Below, one piece after another: positions 8,299-16,547 of a stretch of DNA of 64,000 nt; position 1 is the first letter of the stretch; the number at the start of each line of letters is the position of its first letter. The translations under genes and the position numbers were made by a program. Below the pieces are notes generated by a model, which made no database searches, was not told where the DNA came from, and saw only the letters and a list, made by a program, of their open reading frames with translations. Origin of the DNA: Blastococcus tunisiensis (lineage in GTDB: Bacteria; Actinomycetota; Actinomycetes; Mycobacteriales; Geodermatophilaceae); NCBI RefSeq assembly GCF_900112815.1, contig NZ_FOND01000010.1, positions 120,433 to 184,432 of the forward strand, in the 5' to 3' direction.

Positions 8299-9872
8299 AT
8301 CACCTTTCTACCGCCCGTCGGCGTGCGCGGACGCACCAGGTCGGACGCCGCTGCGCGACCACTGCCGATGAGCCGGCGGCCGGCGGCCGCGGCGACGATC
8401 CGGTCGGGGCGCACCAGCACCGAGCCTCCTCGGAGCCACCGGTCCAGCTCGGCCGACGTCACCTCCCCCGGCCCGTCGCCGGTCCGCAGGACACGGGGCT
8501 CCGGAGCGCCGCGGAGGGTCGGGAGCGGGCCCCCGGCGGACAGCACCACCCAGCCCTGGCCGAGGACGTCGTCCAGCCGGCAGGGGCGCCCGTCGACGAG
8601 CACCTCCGGCTGCGGGACCAGCGTGCCGGCCAGTCGGCGGCCCGCCCGGCCGCGACGCTCGACCAGGGGCCCGCGCCGCAGCGGCGGGGTCCGGCTGTCG
8701 GTCGCCAGCCGGGCCACGGCGGGGATCCGCCGGACGGCGGCCAGCACAGCGCGGCGGAGGACGTCGCCACCCCGTCCGCCGCCGGTCATGAGCCCGCCGA
8801 GCAGCTGGGCCACCCGGACCAGCGCGCGGGCGTGCGGCTCGCGCTCGGCCTGGTAGGTGTCCAGCAGCGCGTCGTCGTCGCCCTCCAGGACCGCGGCGAG
8901 CTTCCAGGCCAGCTGGTGGGCGTCGCGCAAGCCCGACCCGAGCCCCTGGCCGATGAACGGCGGGGACAGGTGCGCGGCGTCGCCGGCCAGCAGCACCCGC
9001 CCGTGCCGCCAGCGGTCGGCCACCTGCGCCCGGAAGGTGTACTCCACCGCCCGCACGACCTCGACGGCAGCCGGGTCGACCGGCGCCAGCAGGTCGGCGA
9101 GCCGGTCGGGCGTGGTCGCGTCCTCGACCGTCTCGCCGGGTGCCAGCCGGGCCTCCCAGCGGTACCGGTCGCCGGTGACCGGCATGAAGGTCGCAGGACG
9201 CCGCGCGTCGCACACCTGGTGCGCCCCCGGCCAGACCGGCAGCGCGACCGGTGAACGGACGTCGAGCACCAGCCATCGGTCGGCCGGTCCCAGGTCCCGC
9301 ATCGAGGCCCCGATGAGGTCGCGCACGGTGCTGTTCGCGCCGTCGCACCCGAGCACGGCGACCGCCCGGACGGACCGGTCCGGCCCGCCGTCGGGCGCCC
9401 GGACCGTGACGGTGACCCCACCCTCGGCCTGGCCGAGCCCGGACACCTCCGCCCCCCGCTCCACGGTGATGCGCGGGTGGGCTGCGGCTTCGTGGGCGAG
9501 CACCTCCTCCAGGTCCGGCTGGTGGATCAGCGAGCCCTGTGGCCAGCCGTGCACCCCGGCGTCCGGGTGGCGGGCGAACTCCGCCAGGACCCGGTGCGTG
9601 CGGTCGAGCAGCCGCAGGCCGGCCAGCGGCCGGGACCGGGCCAGGACGGCGTCGGCCACGCCCGCCGCCTGCAGCACGCGGAACACCTCGTCGTCCAGGT
9701 GCACCGCCCGCGGCAGCGGATAGGGCTCCGGGTGCTTCTCCAGCACCAGCACGTCGATCCCCCGCCGGGCGAGCAGCAGCGCCGCCGTCAACCCCACGGG
9801 CCCGGCGCCGACCACGACCACCGGGACGCCGGACACCTCGCCATCCTCGCCGAGGGCCGCCGTGCGTTGCAT
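8295..9872 (-). CDS. FAD-dependent aromatic monooxygenase (MhpA/PHBH-like)
   Basis: Group A flavoprotein hydroxylase using NAD(P)H and oxygen on an aromatic ring. It is 525 aa. N-terminal FAD motif GAGPVG (about residues 22-27), the DG motif GCDGANSTVRD mid-protein, and the GD motif LLAGDAAHLSPPFIGQGL near residue 300 are all intact. The last 110 residues resemble the thioredoxin-like tail of phenol-hydroxylase/MhpA relatives. ATG 9872 lacks a clear ribosome site; a GTG at 9836 after GAGGATGGCGAG may be the true start, removing 12 residues. First gene of an operon with the three nitrile hydratase genes, suggesting that one aromatic or heterocyclic nitrile compound is handled by both enzymes. 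Confidence 0.87.
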   Translation of the reverse strand: MQRTAALGEDGEVSGVPVVVVGAGPVGLTAALLLARRGIDVLVLEKHPEPYPLPRAVHLDDEVFRVLQAAGVADAVLARSRPLAGLRLLDRTHRVLAEFARHPDAGVHGWPQGSLIHQPDLEEVLAHEAAAHPRITVERGAEVSGLGQAEGGVTVTVRAPDGGPDRSVRAVAVLGCDGANSTVRDLIGASMRDLGPADRWLVLDVRSPVALPVWPGAHQVCDARRPATFMPVTGDRYRWEARLAPGETVEDATTPDRLADLLAPVDPAAVEVVRAVEYTFRAQVADRWRHGRVLLAGDAAHLSPPFIGQGLGSGLRDAHQLAWKLAAVLEGDDDALLDTYQAEREPHARALVRVAQLLGGLMTGGGRGGDVLRRAVLAAVRRIPAVARLATDSRTPPLRRGPLVERRGRAGRRLAGTLVPQPEVLVDGRPCRLDDVLGQGWVVLSAGGPLPTLRGAPEPRVLRTGDGPGEVTSAELDRWLRGGSVLVRPDRIVAAAAGRRLIGSGRAAASDLVRPRTPTGGRKVM

Positions 9873-9984
9873 CGCGGAGGGGTGAACGTTGCATGCCCTT
9901 CCGTCGATGTGATGTGCGCCATACGGTGCGCCTCAGGCGTACGCGTTCGCGCACGCCCGAGCAGCCCTCAACGAGGAGGCACCT

Positions 9985-11112
9985 GTGCCCGTGAACACCC
10001 GCGGCGCGATCATGCGCTCCGCCCCCGGCCAGTGGGAGGTCACCGACCTGGTCGTCGACGACCCGCGGAGCGGGGAGCTCCAGGTCAAGCTGGCCGCCTC
10101 CGGGCTGTGCCACTCGGACGACCACGTGGCGACCGGCGACATCCCGGTCGGCCACTACCCGTTCCTCGGCGGCCACGAGGGCGCCGGCGTGGTCACCGCC
10201 GTGGGCCCGAACACCCCCGGCTTCGCCGAGGGCGACCACGTGGTCTTCTCCTTCCTCCCCGGCTGCGGCCGCTGCCGGTACTGCGCCAACGGCCAGCAGT
10301 ACATCTGCGACTCCGGCGCCAACCTCCTCATGGGCTCCCGCTGGGACGACGCGGAGAGCTTCCGCGTCCAGACCTCCGACGGCACCGACGTCGGCCAGAT
10401 GTGCGGGCTCGGCACCTTCGCCGAGGTGACGACGGTCGACGTCCGCTCGACGGTCAAGATCCCCGACGACATCCCGCTCGACGTCGCCTGCCTGGTCGGC
10501 TGCGGCGTCGGCACCGGCTGGGGGACGGCGGTGCAGGCGGGTGAGGTCCGCCCGGGCGACACGGTGATCGTCATGGGGGTCGGCGGCATCGGCATCAACG
10601 CGGTCCAGGGGGCGGCGCACGCCGGCGCCAGCCACGTCGTCGCCGTCGACCCGGTGGCCTTCAAGCGCGAGAAGGCGATGGAACTGGGCGCCACCCATGC
10701 CTTCGAGAGCATCGAGGAGGCCGCGGAGTTCGGCCGCAGCGTCACCAACGGGCAGGGCGCGGACAAGGTGCTGATCACCGTCGGCGTGCTCAAGGGCGAG
10801 CACGTGGCCCAGGCGGTCGAGGCGATCGGCAAGGGCGGGCGCGTCGTCATCACCGGCCTCGGCGACCTGACCGACGTGGGCATCCCGATCAACCCCAGCA
10901 TGCTGGCGCTGTTCACCAAGGAGATCCGCGGGGCGCTGTTCGGGGACCAGAACCCCAGCGCCGACATGCTGAAGATGCTGCGGCTCTACCAGGAGGGCAA
11001 GATCAAGCTCGACGAGCTGATCACCAAGCGGTACAAGCTGGACGACATCAACCAGGGGTACGCGGACCTGCACGCGGGCACGAACCTCCGCGGCGTGATC
11101 ATCTACGACTGA
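9985..11112 (+). CDS. Zinc-dependent alcohol dehydrogenase, NDMA-dependent (mycobacterial AdhD-like) type
   Basis: Medium-chain dehydrogenase/reductase of the class that keeps a tightly bound nicotinamide and passes electrons to an external acceptor (NDMA in the assay, mycofactocin proposed in vivo). It is 375 aa. Catalytic zinc ligands are Cys42 (GLCHSD) and His64-Glu65 (GGHEGAG); structural zinc cysteines are 94, 97, 100 and 108. The dinucleotide motif GVGGIG lies near residue 197. GTG 9985 has GAGGAGG 5 nt upstream. No mycofactocin genes are in the window, so the class call rests on sequence resemblance. Co-directional with a MoxR-VWA pair 134 bp downstream. Confidence 0.88.
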   Translation: MPVNTRGAIMRSAPGQWEVTDLVVDDPRSGELQVKLAASGLCHSDDHVATGDIPVGHYPFLGGHEGAGVVTAVGPNTPGFAEGDHVVFSFLPGCGRCRYCANGQQYICDSGANLLMGSRWDDAESFRVQTSDGTDVGQMCGLGTFAEVTTVDVRSTVKIPDDIPLDVACLVGCGVGTGWGTAVQAGEVRPGDTVIVMGVGGIGINAVQGAAHAGASHVVAVDPVAFKREKAMELGATHAFESIEEAAEFGRSVTNGQGADKVLITVGVLKGEHVAQAVEAIGKGGRVVITGLGDLTDVGIPINPSMLALFTKEIRGALFGDQNPSADMLKMLRLYQEGKIKLDELITKRYKLDDINQGYADLHAGTNLRGVIIYD

Positions 11113-11190
11113 AGAAGGGCCACCCCTCCCCCCACGCCTCGCGGGCTCGGCGCGGGCCCCCGAGGGATGGCCGTTCCAGAACGTGACTGT

Positions 11191-11222
11191 CCGGGGTGTC
11201 ACCGGTCGCGGTGGCACCCCGG
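11191..11222 (+). terminator. Stem-loop between the alcohol dehydrogenase and moxR genes
   Basis: CCGGGGTGTCACC pairs with GGTGGCACCCCGG (one G-U wobble) across a short loop, 24 bases before the moxR start. It may be a terminator for the dehydrogenase transcript or an attenuator for the MoxR-VWA pair. Confidence 0.6.
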
Positions 11223-11246
11223 ATCTGCCTGTGAGCAGGAGGATCG

Positions 11247-12140
11247 GTGAACACCACCCGCACGGCCGGGCACCTGGACGTCGGCGGGATGGTGCGGCTG
11301 GCCCGCGACCGCGTGGTCGCCCGCATCCGGGAGGCCGAGGTGGTCGCGGCCGCGCTCTCGGCCGGCCGCAACGTCGTCCTCGAGGGCCCGCCCGGCACGG
11401 GCAAGACGACGTTGCTGCGCTCGCTGGCCGACGGTGCCGGCGCCCCACTGGTCCTCGTGGAGGGCAACGCCGAGCTCACCCCCACCCGCCTGGTCGGCCA
11501 CCACGACGCCTCGCGGGTGCTCACCGAGGACTACCGGCCGGAGAACTTCGTCCCCGGACCGCTGACCCGGGCGATGACGGAGGGCGCGCTCCTCTACGTC
11601 GAGGAGTTCAACCGGGTCCCCGAGGAGACGATGAACGTCCTGCTCGGCGTCCTGTCCGAACGCGAGATGCACGTCCCCCGGTTCGGCCGGGTGACCGCCC
11701 GGCCGACCTTCCGGCTGGTCGCCGCGATGAACCCGTTCGACGCGGTCGGCACCGCCCGGGTCACGCCGGCGCTCTACGACCGGTCGTGCCGGGTCGCCAT
11801 GGGCTACCAGGACGAGGCGGCCGAACTCGCCGTCGTCAGCACGGTCACCGACGGGCCGCGAGACCTCGTCGCCCGGGCGGTGCGCGCGGTCCGGATCACC
11901 CGCGACCACCCGGAGCTGCGGATCGGGGCCTCGGTGCGCGGCGCGATCGACACCGTGCTGATCGCGGTCGAGCTCGGCACCGTGCGGGACACCGCGCCGC
12001 TGGAGGAGACGACCGGCCTGGACGCCGCGCTCGCCGCGCTGACCGGGAAGGTGACCCGGGGGGACGGCGTCGCCCGCCCGGTCGAGGACGTCGTCACCGA
12101 CATCTGGCGGCGGGCGGGTGAGGAGCTGGGAAAAGCCTGA
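11247..12140 (+). CDS. MoxR-family AAA+ ATPase
   Basis: Chaperone-like ATPase of the MoxR/CbbQ-NorQ group, which acts with a VWA partner to insert metals or activate enzymes. It is 297 aa: Walker A GPPGTGKT at residues 47-54, Walker B ALLYVEEFNRVP near residue 115, sensor 1 LVAAMNPFD near residue 160, and arginine-finger region YDRSCRVAM. GTG start with GGAGG just upstream (AGCAGGAGGATCG). The VWA gene follows directly, so the two make a MoxR-VWA pair. Its client is unknown; the upstream alcohol dehydrogenase is the nearest candidate. Confidence 0.9.
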   Translation: MNTTRTAGHLDVGGMVRLARDRVVARIREAEVVAAALSAGRNVVLEGPPGTGKTTLLRSLADGAGAPLVLVEGNAELTPTRLVGHHDASRVLTEDYRPENFVPGPLTRAMTEGALLYVEEFNRVPEETMNVLLGVLSEREMHVPRFGRVTARPTFRLVAAMNPFDAVGTARVTPALYDRSCRVAMGYQDEAAELAVVSTVTDGPRDLVARAVRAVRITRDHPELRIGASVRGAIDTVLIAVELGTVRDTAPLEETTGLDAALAALTGKVTRGDGVARPVEDVVTDIWRRAGEELGKA

Positions 12141-12223
12141 CGCCCGAGGCGCCCGATCCGGGGCCCGGGCCGCCGGGGCCCACGGGGCCGGGGACCGAGC
12201 CGCCCGGCGGGTCGCCGCCGAAG

Positions 12224-13162
12224 GTGGTCAGCGATCCCGCCGAGGTCGAGGAGCTGCTCCGCTCCCACGGCGCCCGGCGGGCGAGCCGCGACCAGCTCTC
12301 CCGCAGCAATCCGGACTTCGACGCGGTCTCGCCGCAGGCCGGCGAGCTCGACGCCGCGGCCGTGGCCGACCTCGCCGCCCGCGACCCCGACGCGGCGGCC
12401 CGGGTACTGGCCGCCGCCGCCCGGGCGTTCGACCCGGCGCTCCGTGCCGCCGCGCGGACGCTGGCCGCCCGCCTGCCCGTCGGCACTCCGCGCAGCGGGA
12501 CGCCGGACCGCGCCGGCACCAGCCGGATGGTGACGCGGCAGGAGTCCACGGGCTCCGACATCGACCTCGACGCGACCCTGGCCGCGCGCGGCGCCGAGCC
12601 GCACTGGCGCGCCGAGCACCTGCACACCCGCGGCTGGCGGTCCACCGGCCGGGCCGTCGTGCTGCTGGTCGACGCCTCCGGCTCGGTCGCCGGCGACGAG
12701 CTGGCCACCGCCGTCCTGACCGCCTCGGCGCTGGTGCAGCGGATGCGGCCGGGCGACGAACTGGCCGTCGTCGCGTTCTGGTCGCGGGCCGTGGTGCTGC
12801 GCCCGCTCTCCGCCGACCCCCGGGTCGACCTCGTCGTCGACCGGCTCTGCGACCTGCGGGGCGGCGGCACCACCGACCTCGAGCTGGCCCTGCGCACGGC
12901 CGCGGCGCAGCTCGCCCGTGCCCGGGCGGCCGACCGGCAGGTGCTGCTGCTGTCGGACGGGCTGCCCACCGAGAGCCCCGACCCGGTGGGCGCCGCCTCC
13001 GAGCTGGCCCGCATCCCCGCCCGGCTGCAGGTGCTGGCCCTCTCCGCCGAGGAGGGGGCGCGCGCCTCCTGCGCGGCCCTGGCGGCGGCCGGCGGCGGGC
13101 GGGTCGCCGCCCTGCACCGGCCGAGCCAGGCGCCGTCCGCGGTGCGGGAGCTGCTTGGCTGA
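12224..13162 (+). CDS. VWA-domain protein, partner of the MoxR ATPase
   Basis: Von Willebrand factor A protein with a complete metal-dependent adhesion site (LLVDASGSVAGDEL near residue 150, DxSxS) and a second threonine/aspartate pair in RGGGTTDLELAL and LLLSDGLP. It is 312 aa from GTG 12224. The reading frame is open back to a CTG that overlaps the moxR stop (12137) and would add a Pro/Gly-rich stretch of 29 residues; since no better ribosome site is seen, the start is uncertain. N-terminal 100 residues are helical and Ala/Arg-rich, as in CoxE/YehP-type proteins. Acts with MoxR, probably on a metalloenzyme. Confidence 0.86.
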   Translation: MVSDPAEVEELLRSHGARRASRDQLSRSNPDFDAVSPQAGELDAAAVADLAARDPDAAARVLAAAARAFDPALRAAARTLAARLPVGTPRSGTPDRAGTSRMVTRQESTGSDIDLDATLAARGAEPHWRAEHLHTRGWRSTGRAVVLLVDASGSVAGDELATAVLTASALVQRMRPGDELAVVAFWSRAVVLRPLSADPRVDLVVDRLCDLRGGGTTDLELALRTAAAQLARARAADRQVLLLSDGLPTESPDPVGAASELARIPARLQVLALSAEEGARASCAALAAAGGGRVAALHRPSQAPSAVRELLG

Positions 13163-13182
13163 CTGCGCGGCCGACCGGGTCG

Positions 13183-13842
13183 TCAGCCGCCCATGAGGTC
13201 GTTGAGGTCCAGCGCGTCCTCGGGAGCGCTGATCTCCTCCGTCTCACCGAACCGGCTGAACGTGATCGTGCCGGTGCCCTCGCCGGTCATCTCCAGCGGG
13301 TAGGCCTCGTCGGAGTCGGCGACGGTGAGCGAGCTGCCGTCCTCCTGCTCGACGACGACGACGTCCTCGCCGTCGAGCTCGTCGCTGCGGACCTCGTCCT
13401 GGACGGGGCTCTCGGGGTTGCGCAGCTGGTCGACGAAGCCGGCCAGGGAGAACTCCTGGAACTCGCCGGCCGCCTCGTCGGGCAGGATCACCCACTGGTC
13501 CTCGAAGAGGGCCGACATCTCCTCGGGCAGGCCCGAGGCCGCCCAGAACTCCGGGGTGCCCTTGATGTAGAGGGTGCCGTCGACGCCCAGGAGCTCCATC
13601 TCCGCCCCGTCCATCGACAGCGTGCCGGTGAGGTCGTCCCCCTGCAGGTGCAGGTCGACCTCGCCCTCCTGGCCGTCCTGGTCGACGGCGCCGGCGATGT
13701 GCACCGAGCCGGCCTCCTCGAGGGCGTCGGCGGCGGCGGTCACGACCTCGCTGCCGGTCTTGCCCTCCAGCGGGCTGCCCCCGCAGGCGGTCAGCAGGAG
13801 GGCGGTGGCGGCGAAGGCCGCGGTGAGCTGGGGAGCGCGCAT
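13183..13842 (-). CDS. LppX/LprAFG-like lipoprotein
   Basis: Secreted lipoprotein of 219 aa with lipobox LTAC (Cys20). The mature part has the pattern of the LppX/LprG family: SVHIAGAVDQ, DLTGTLSMDGAEMELLGVDG, GTLYIKGTPEFW and PLEMTGEGTGTITFSRFGE, consistent with a half-barrel that carries lipids in mycobacteria. It is strongly acidic. ATG 13842 has GGAGGA 8 nt upstream. Convergent with the VWA gene (20 bp gap). Client lipid unknown; it may also be a general actinobacterial cell-surface lipoprotein. Confidence 0.82.
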   Translation of the reverse strand: MRAPQLTAAFAATALLLTACGGSPLEGKTGSEVVTAAADALEEAGSVHIAGAVDQDGQEGEVDLHLQGDDLTGTLSMDGAEMELLGVDGTLYIKGTPEFWAASGLPEEMSALFEDQWVILPDEAAGEFQEFSLAGFVDQLRNPESPVQDEVRSDELDGEDVVVVEQEDGSSLTVADSDEAYPLEMTGEGTGTITFSRFGETEEISAPEDALDLNDLMGG

Positions 13843-13934
13843 GGCAGAGGTCCTCCGGACCGGTTCCCGGAACTGAGTGGTCCGGCCTCGGACATCCTGC
13901 GGCCCGCGCCCGCGCTCCCCGGGCTGGCCGGGGC

Positions 13935-14200
13935 TCACGGCGTGTCGCCTGCCTCCGCGTGTCGGCCCCGCACCGGGCGGACGGCGACCCCGGCGCGCGC
14001 CGGGTCCAGAGGGACGGCGCTGCGCAGCAGCGCGGGCCCGACCCGGAGGGCGCCGTTCCCGAGCGGGGCGCAGCGGATGCCGCCGCGCCCGCGCATGCCA
14101 CGGTGCGCTCCCGGCGCCAGCGCCACGTCCATCCACGCGCAGGGGTTGGCCGGCCGGCGTAGCGGTGCACCGGCGCGGCGAGCAGGCCGACGATCTCCAC
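13935..14200 (-). pseudogene. MOSC-domain protein remnant with internal deletion and frameshift
   Basis: Reading from GTG 14200 gives 18 residues, VEIVGLLAAPVHRYAGRP, like the N-terminus of actinobacterial MOSC proteins. In the next frame, starting in the same CGGCCGGCC stretch (near 14145-14155), the C-terminal end of the same family appears: RPANPCAWMDVALAPGAH then GMRGRGGIRCAPLGNGAL, running to the stop at 13935. The middle of the domain, some 100 or more residues, is missing. MOSC proteins act with molybdenum cofactor, which fits the neighbouring XdhC and MoxR genes. A sequencing error could explain the frame change but not the missing core. Family identity is from memory of typical sequences. 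Confidence 0.72.
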
Positions 14201-14213
14201 CTCGTAGCGGTAC

Positions 14214-14269
14214 GGCCCCGTCCAGGGGCCCGCCGCGAGCCTGCGAGTGGTGGGGAGGACGGGGTCCTT
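14214..14269 (-). repeat. 56-bp hairpin repeat, copy 1
   Basis: Lies immediately after the xdhC stop and before the MOSC remnant. It is identical at 51 of 56 positions to 16548-16603. The ends GGCCCCGTCC and GGACGGGGTCC pair, so the transcript folds into a long stem. It occupies a gene junction inside one reverse-strand transcription unit. Confidence 0.8.
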
Positions 14270-14271
14270 TC

Positions 14272-15393
14272 TCAGCGGTCGGCCGTGCGGTGGATCGGGC
14301 CCTCGATCCCGGCCAGCCGCTCCCCCGTGCCGCCCCACCGGCCGGCGATGATCTCGGCCGCGATGGAGACCGCGGTCTCCTCCGGCGTCCGCGCACCGAG
14401 GTCGAGGCCGATCGGAGAGGACAGCCGCGCGATCTCCTGCTCGCCCAGACCGGCCTCGCGCAGCCGCGCCTCGCGCTCCTCGTGGGTGCGCCGCGAGCCC
14501 ATGGCCCCCACGTAGGCGACCGGGATGCGCAGCGCGACCTCCAGCAGCGGGACGTCGAACTTGGGGTCGTGGGTCAGCACGCAGAGCACCGTGCGCTCGT
14601 CGATGCGGCCGGCGTCCACCTCGGCCTGCAGGTAGCGGTGCGGCCACTCGACGATCACCTCGTGGGCGTCGGGGAACCGCTTGGGGGTGGCGAACACCGG
14701 CCGGGCGTCGCAGACGGTCACCCGGTAGCCGAGGAAGGCACCCACCCGCGCGACGGCCGCGGCGAAGTCGATCGCGCCGAAGACCACCATGCGGGCCGGG
14801 GGAGCGAAGGAGTTCACGAACAGCGTCAGGTCGTCCCCGCGGCGCTCGCCGTCGTGGCCCACGTGCAGGAGGCCGGTGCGGCCGGCCACGAGCATCCCGC
14901 GGGCGTCGGCGGCGACGGCGTCGTCCAGCCGTTGCAGGCCGAGCGTGCCCGACGCCCGGTCGGGCCACAGCACCAGCCGCCGGCCGAGCCGGTCGTCGGG
15001 GCCCTTGACCACGGTGACCACGGCGACCGGCTCATGCCGGGCCACCGATTCGGCCACCTCGCCGAGCTCCGGGAAGGACTCCCGCGAGATCGACTCGACG
15101 AAGACGTCGAGGATGCCGCCGCAGGTCAGCCCGACGGCGAACGCGTCGTCGTCGCTGACCCCGTAGCGCTCCAGCGTCGGCACGCCGGTCTCGACGGCGT
15201 CCTTGGCCTCCTCGTAGACCGCGCCCTCGACGCAGCCGCCGGAGACGCTGCCCACCGCCGTGCCGTCGGGGCCGACGAGCATCGAGGCGCCGGCCGGCCG
15301 CGGCGCGGACCGCCAGGTGCCGACCACCGTGCCCATGCCGACGGTCTCCCCCGCCTGCCACCAGCCGACCAGGTCCTCAAGGACGTCACGCAT
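14272..15393 (-). CDS. XdhC/CoxI-family molybdoenzyme maturation protein
   Basis: XdhC-family proteins bind molybdenum cofactor, aid its sulfuration and hand it to xanthine dehydrogenase or CO dehydrogenase-type enzymes. The 373-aa protein has both domains: the N-terminal XdhC_CoxI part with GSVSGGCVEGAVYEEA near residue 50 and the LTCGG motif near residue 95, and a C-terminal Rossmann part with VVFGAIDFAAAVARVGAFLGY and YVGAMGSRRTHEER motif (shown split as GAMGSRR). ATG 15393 has AAGGAG 8 nt upstream. It follows CoxD- and CoxE-like genes, the coxDEF order of CO dehydrogenase maturation operons. No target enzyme gene is in the window. Confidence 0.9.
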   Translation of the reverse strand: MRDVLEDLVGWWQAGETVGMGTVVGTWRSAPRPAGASMLVGPDGTAVGSVSGGCVEGAVYEEAKDAVETGVPTLERYGVSDDDAFAVGLTCGGILDVFVESISRESFPELGEVAESVARHEPVAVVTVVKGPDDRLGRRLVLWPDRASGTLGLQRLDDAVAADARGMLVAGRTGLLHVGHDGERRGDDLTLFVNSFAPPARMVVFGAIDFAAAVARVGAFLGYRVTVCDARPVFATPKRFPDAHEVIVEWPHRYLQAEVDAGRIDERTVLCVLTHDPKFDVPLLEVALRIPVAYVGAMGSRRTHEEREARLREAGLGEQEIARLSSPIGLDLGARTPEETAVSIAAEIIAGRWGGTGERLAGIEGPIHRTADR

Positions 15394-15428
15394 GGAACGG
15401 CTCCTTCCGCCGGGATCGAGCTGCTCGT

Positions 15429-16526
15429 TCAGGCATGCTGGATCACTCCCGTCAGCTCCTCGAACGCGGCCATGCTGTGCCCCGAGACGAAGTGGTCGAC
15501 CGACGGCAGCGCCGCCTGCATCCCGCCGGTGAGCGGCTCGTACCCCGACCGCCCCTTGTGCGGGTTCACCCACACCACGGCGTGCGCGAGGCGTCGCAGC
15601 CTGGCCATCTGCTCGCCCAGCAGCTCCGTCCCGCCCCGCTCCCACCCGTCGCTGCACACGATCACGACCGCCCCGCGGGCGGTGCCGCGCTGCCCCCACC
15701 GGTCCAGGAACGCCTTGAGCACCTCGCCCAGCCGGGTGCCGCCGGACCAGTCGGGGATGGCCGAACCGCTGGCGGCCAGCGCCCGGTCGGGGTCGCGCAG
15801 CCGCATCTCCCGGGTCACCCGGGTCAGCCGCGTCCCGATGGTGAACACCTCGGTGGACGACGGCCGCGCCCGGACCGCGGCGTGCGCGAAGCGCAGCAGG
15901 GCGTCGGCGTAGGGCGCCATCGACCCGGAGACGTCGACCAGCAGGACGACGCGCCGCGGACGGTCCTGCCTGCGGTGGTGCAGCAGCCGGGTGACCTCGC
16001 CCCCGCTGCGCAGCGCCCGCCGGACGGTCCGCGCCTGGTGGACCGCGCCCTGCGCGTTCGGGCGGCGTCGCCGGGACGGGCGCACGGGGGTCGCCGGCGC
16101 CAGGAGGGCGAACAGCCGCCGCAGGTGCGCGCGCTCGGCCGGGGTCAGCTCCGCCACGTCCCGGTGGCGCAGCACCTCGTCGGCGCTGGCCTGCACGGCG
16201 AGGTCGGGCGCCTCGGTCTCCTCGTCGCCGCCGTCCCCCGGGCCCTCCTCCAGCGGGGCCGATGCCGCGAGCTGGATCTCCGGCTGCCCGGCCGTCCGCG
16301 GCGCGCGCGGCCGCTCACCGGAGAAGTACACGGCGAAGGCGGCGTCGTAGCGGTCCAGGTCGTCGGGGCCGCTGCAGAGGGTCAGCCGGCCGGCCCAGTA
16401 GACGGCGCCGGGGTCGAGGACGTCGAGCGAGCCCAGCGCCTGGAGCATCGCCTCGACGCGGTCCGGTGACGCCGGCACCCCGGCGTGCCGCAGCGTCCGG
16501 GCGAACCCGAGCACCGTGTCGACCAC
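15429..16526 (-). CDS. coxE: VWA-domain CoxE-like protein
   Basis: CoxE-type protein that works with the CoxD ATPase in maturing the molybdenum/copper site of CO dehydrogenase-like enzymes. It is 365 aa from GTG 16526: an N-terminal helical domain (FARTLRHAGVPASPDRVEAM), an acidic Glu/Asp/Gly linker near residues 100-125, a basic segment SRRRRPN, then the VWA domain with LLVDVSGSMAPY (DxSxS) and VIVCSDGWERGG. The start is not marked by a good ribosome site; a longer frame would run through the 56-bp repeat, which I consider less likely. Between coxD-like and xdhC genes. Confidence 0.87.
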   Translation of the reverse strand: MVDTVLGFARTLRHAGVPASPDRVEAMLQALGSLDVLDPGAVYWAGRLTLCSGPDDLDRYDAAFAVYFSGERPRAPRTAGQPEIQLAASAPLEEGPGDGGDEETEAPDLAVQASADEVLRHRDVAELTPAERAHLRRLFALLAPATPVRPSRRRRPNAQGAVHQARTVRRALRSGGEVTRLLHHRRQDRPRRVVLLVDVSGSMAPYADALLRFAHAAVRARPSSTEVFTIGTRLTRVTREMRLRDPDRALAASGSAIPDWSGGTRLGEVLKAFLDRWGQRGTARGAVVIVCSDGWERGGTELLGEQMARLRRLAHAVVWVNPHKGRSGYEPLTGGMQAALPSVDHFVSGHSMAAFEELTGVIQHA

Positions 16527-16547
16527 ATCCCGGTGAGGTGCTGGAAC

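Noticed and set aside
8308..11448. Very long reverse-strand open frame (1046 codons) and similar ones at 34623-37913 and 53466-56300
   Set aside because: They are Arg/Gly/Pro- or His/Val-rich shadows of real genes on the other strand or in another frame, with no family motifs; high GC makes such frames common.
12137..12223. CTG start giving a longer VWA protein
   Set aside because: CTG starts are rare; the added Pro/Gly stretch has no conserved pattern, although the overlap with the moxR stop is tempting.
12118..15912. Forward open frame of 1264 codons
   Set aside because: It covers the VWA gene in another frame and the reverse-strand lipoprotein and xdhC genes; its translation has no domain pattern.
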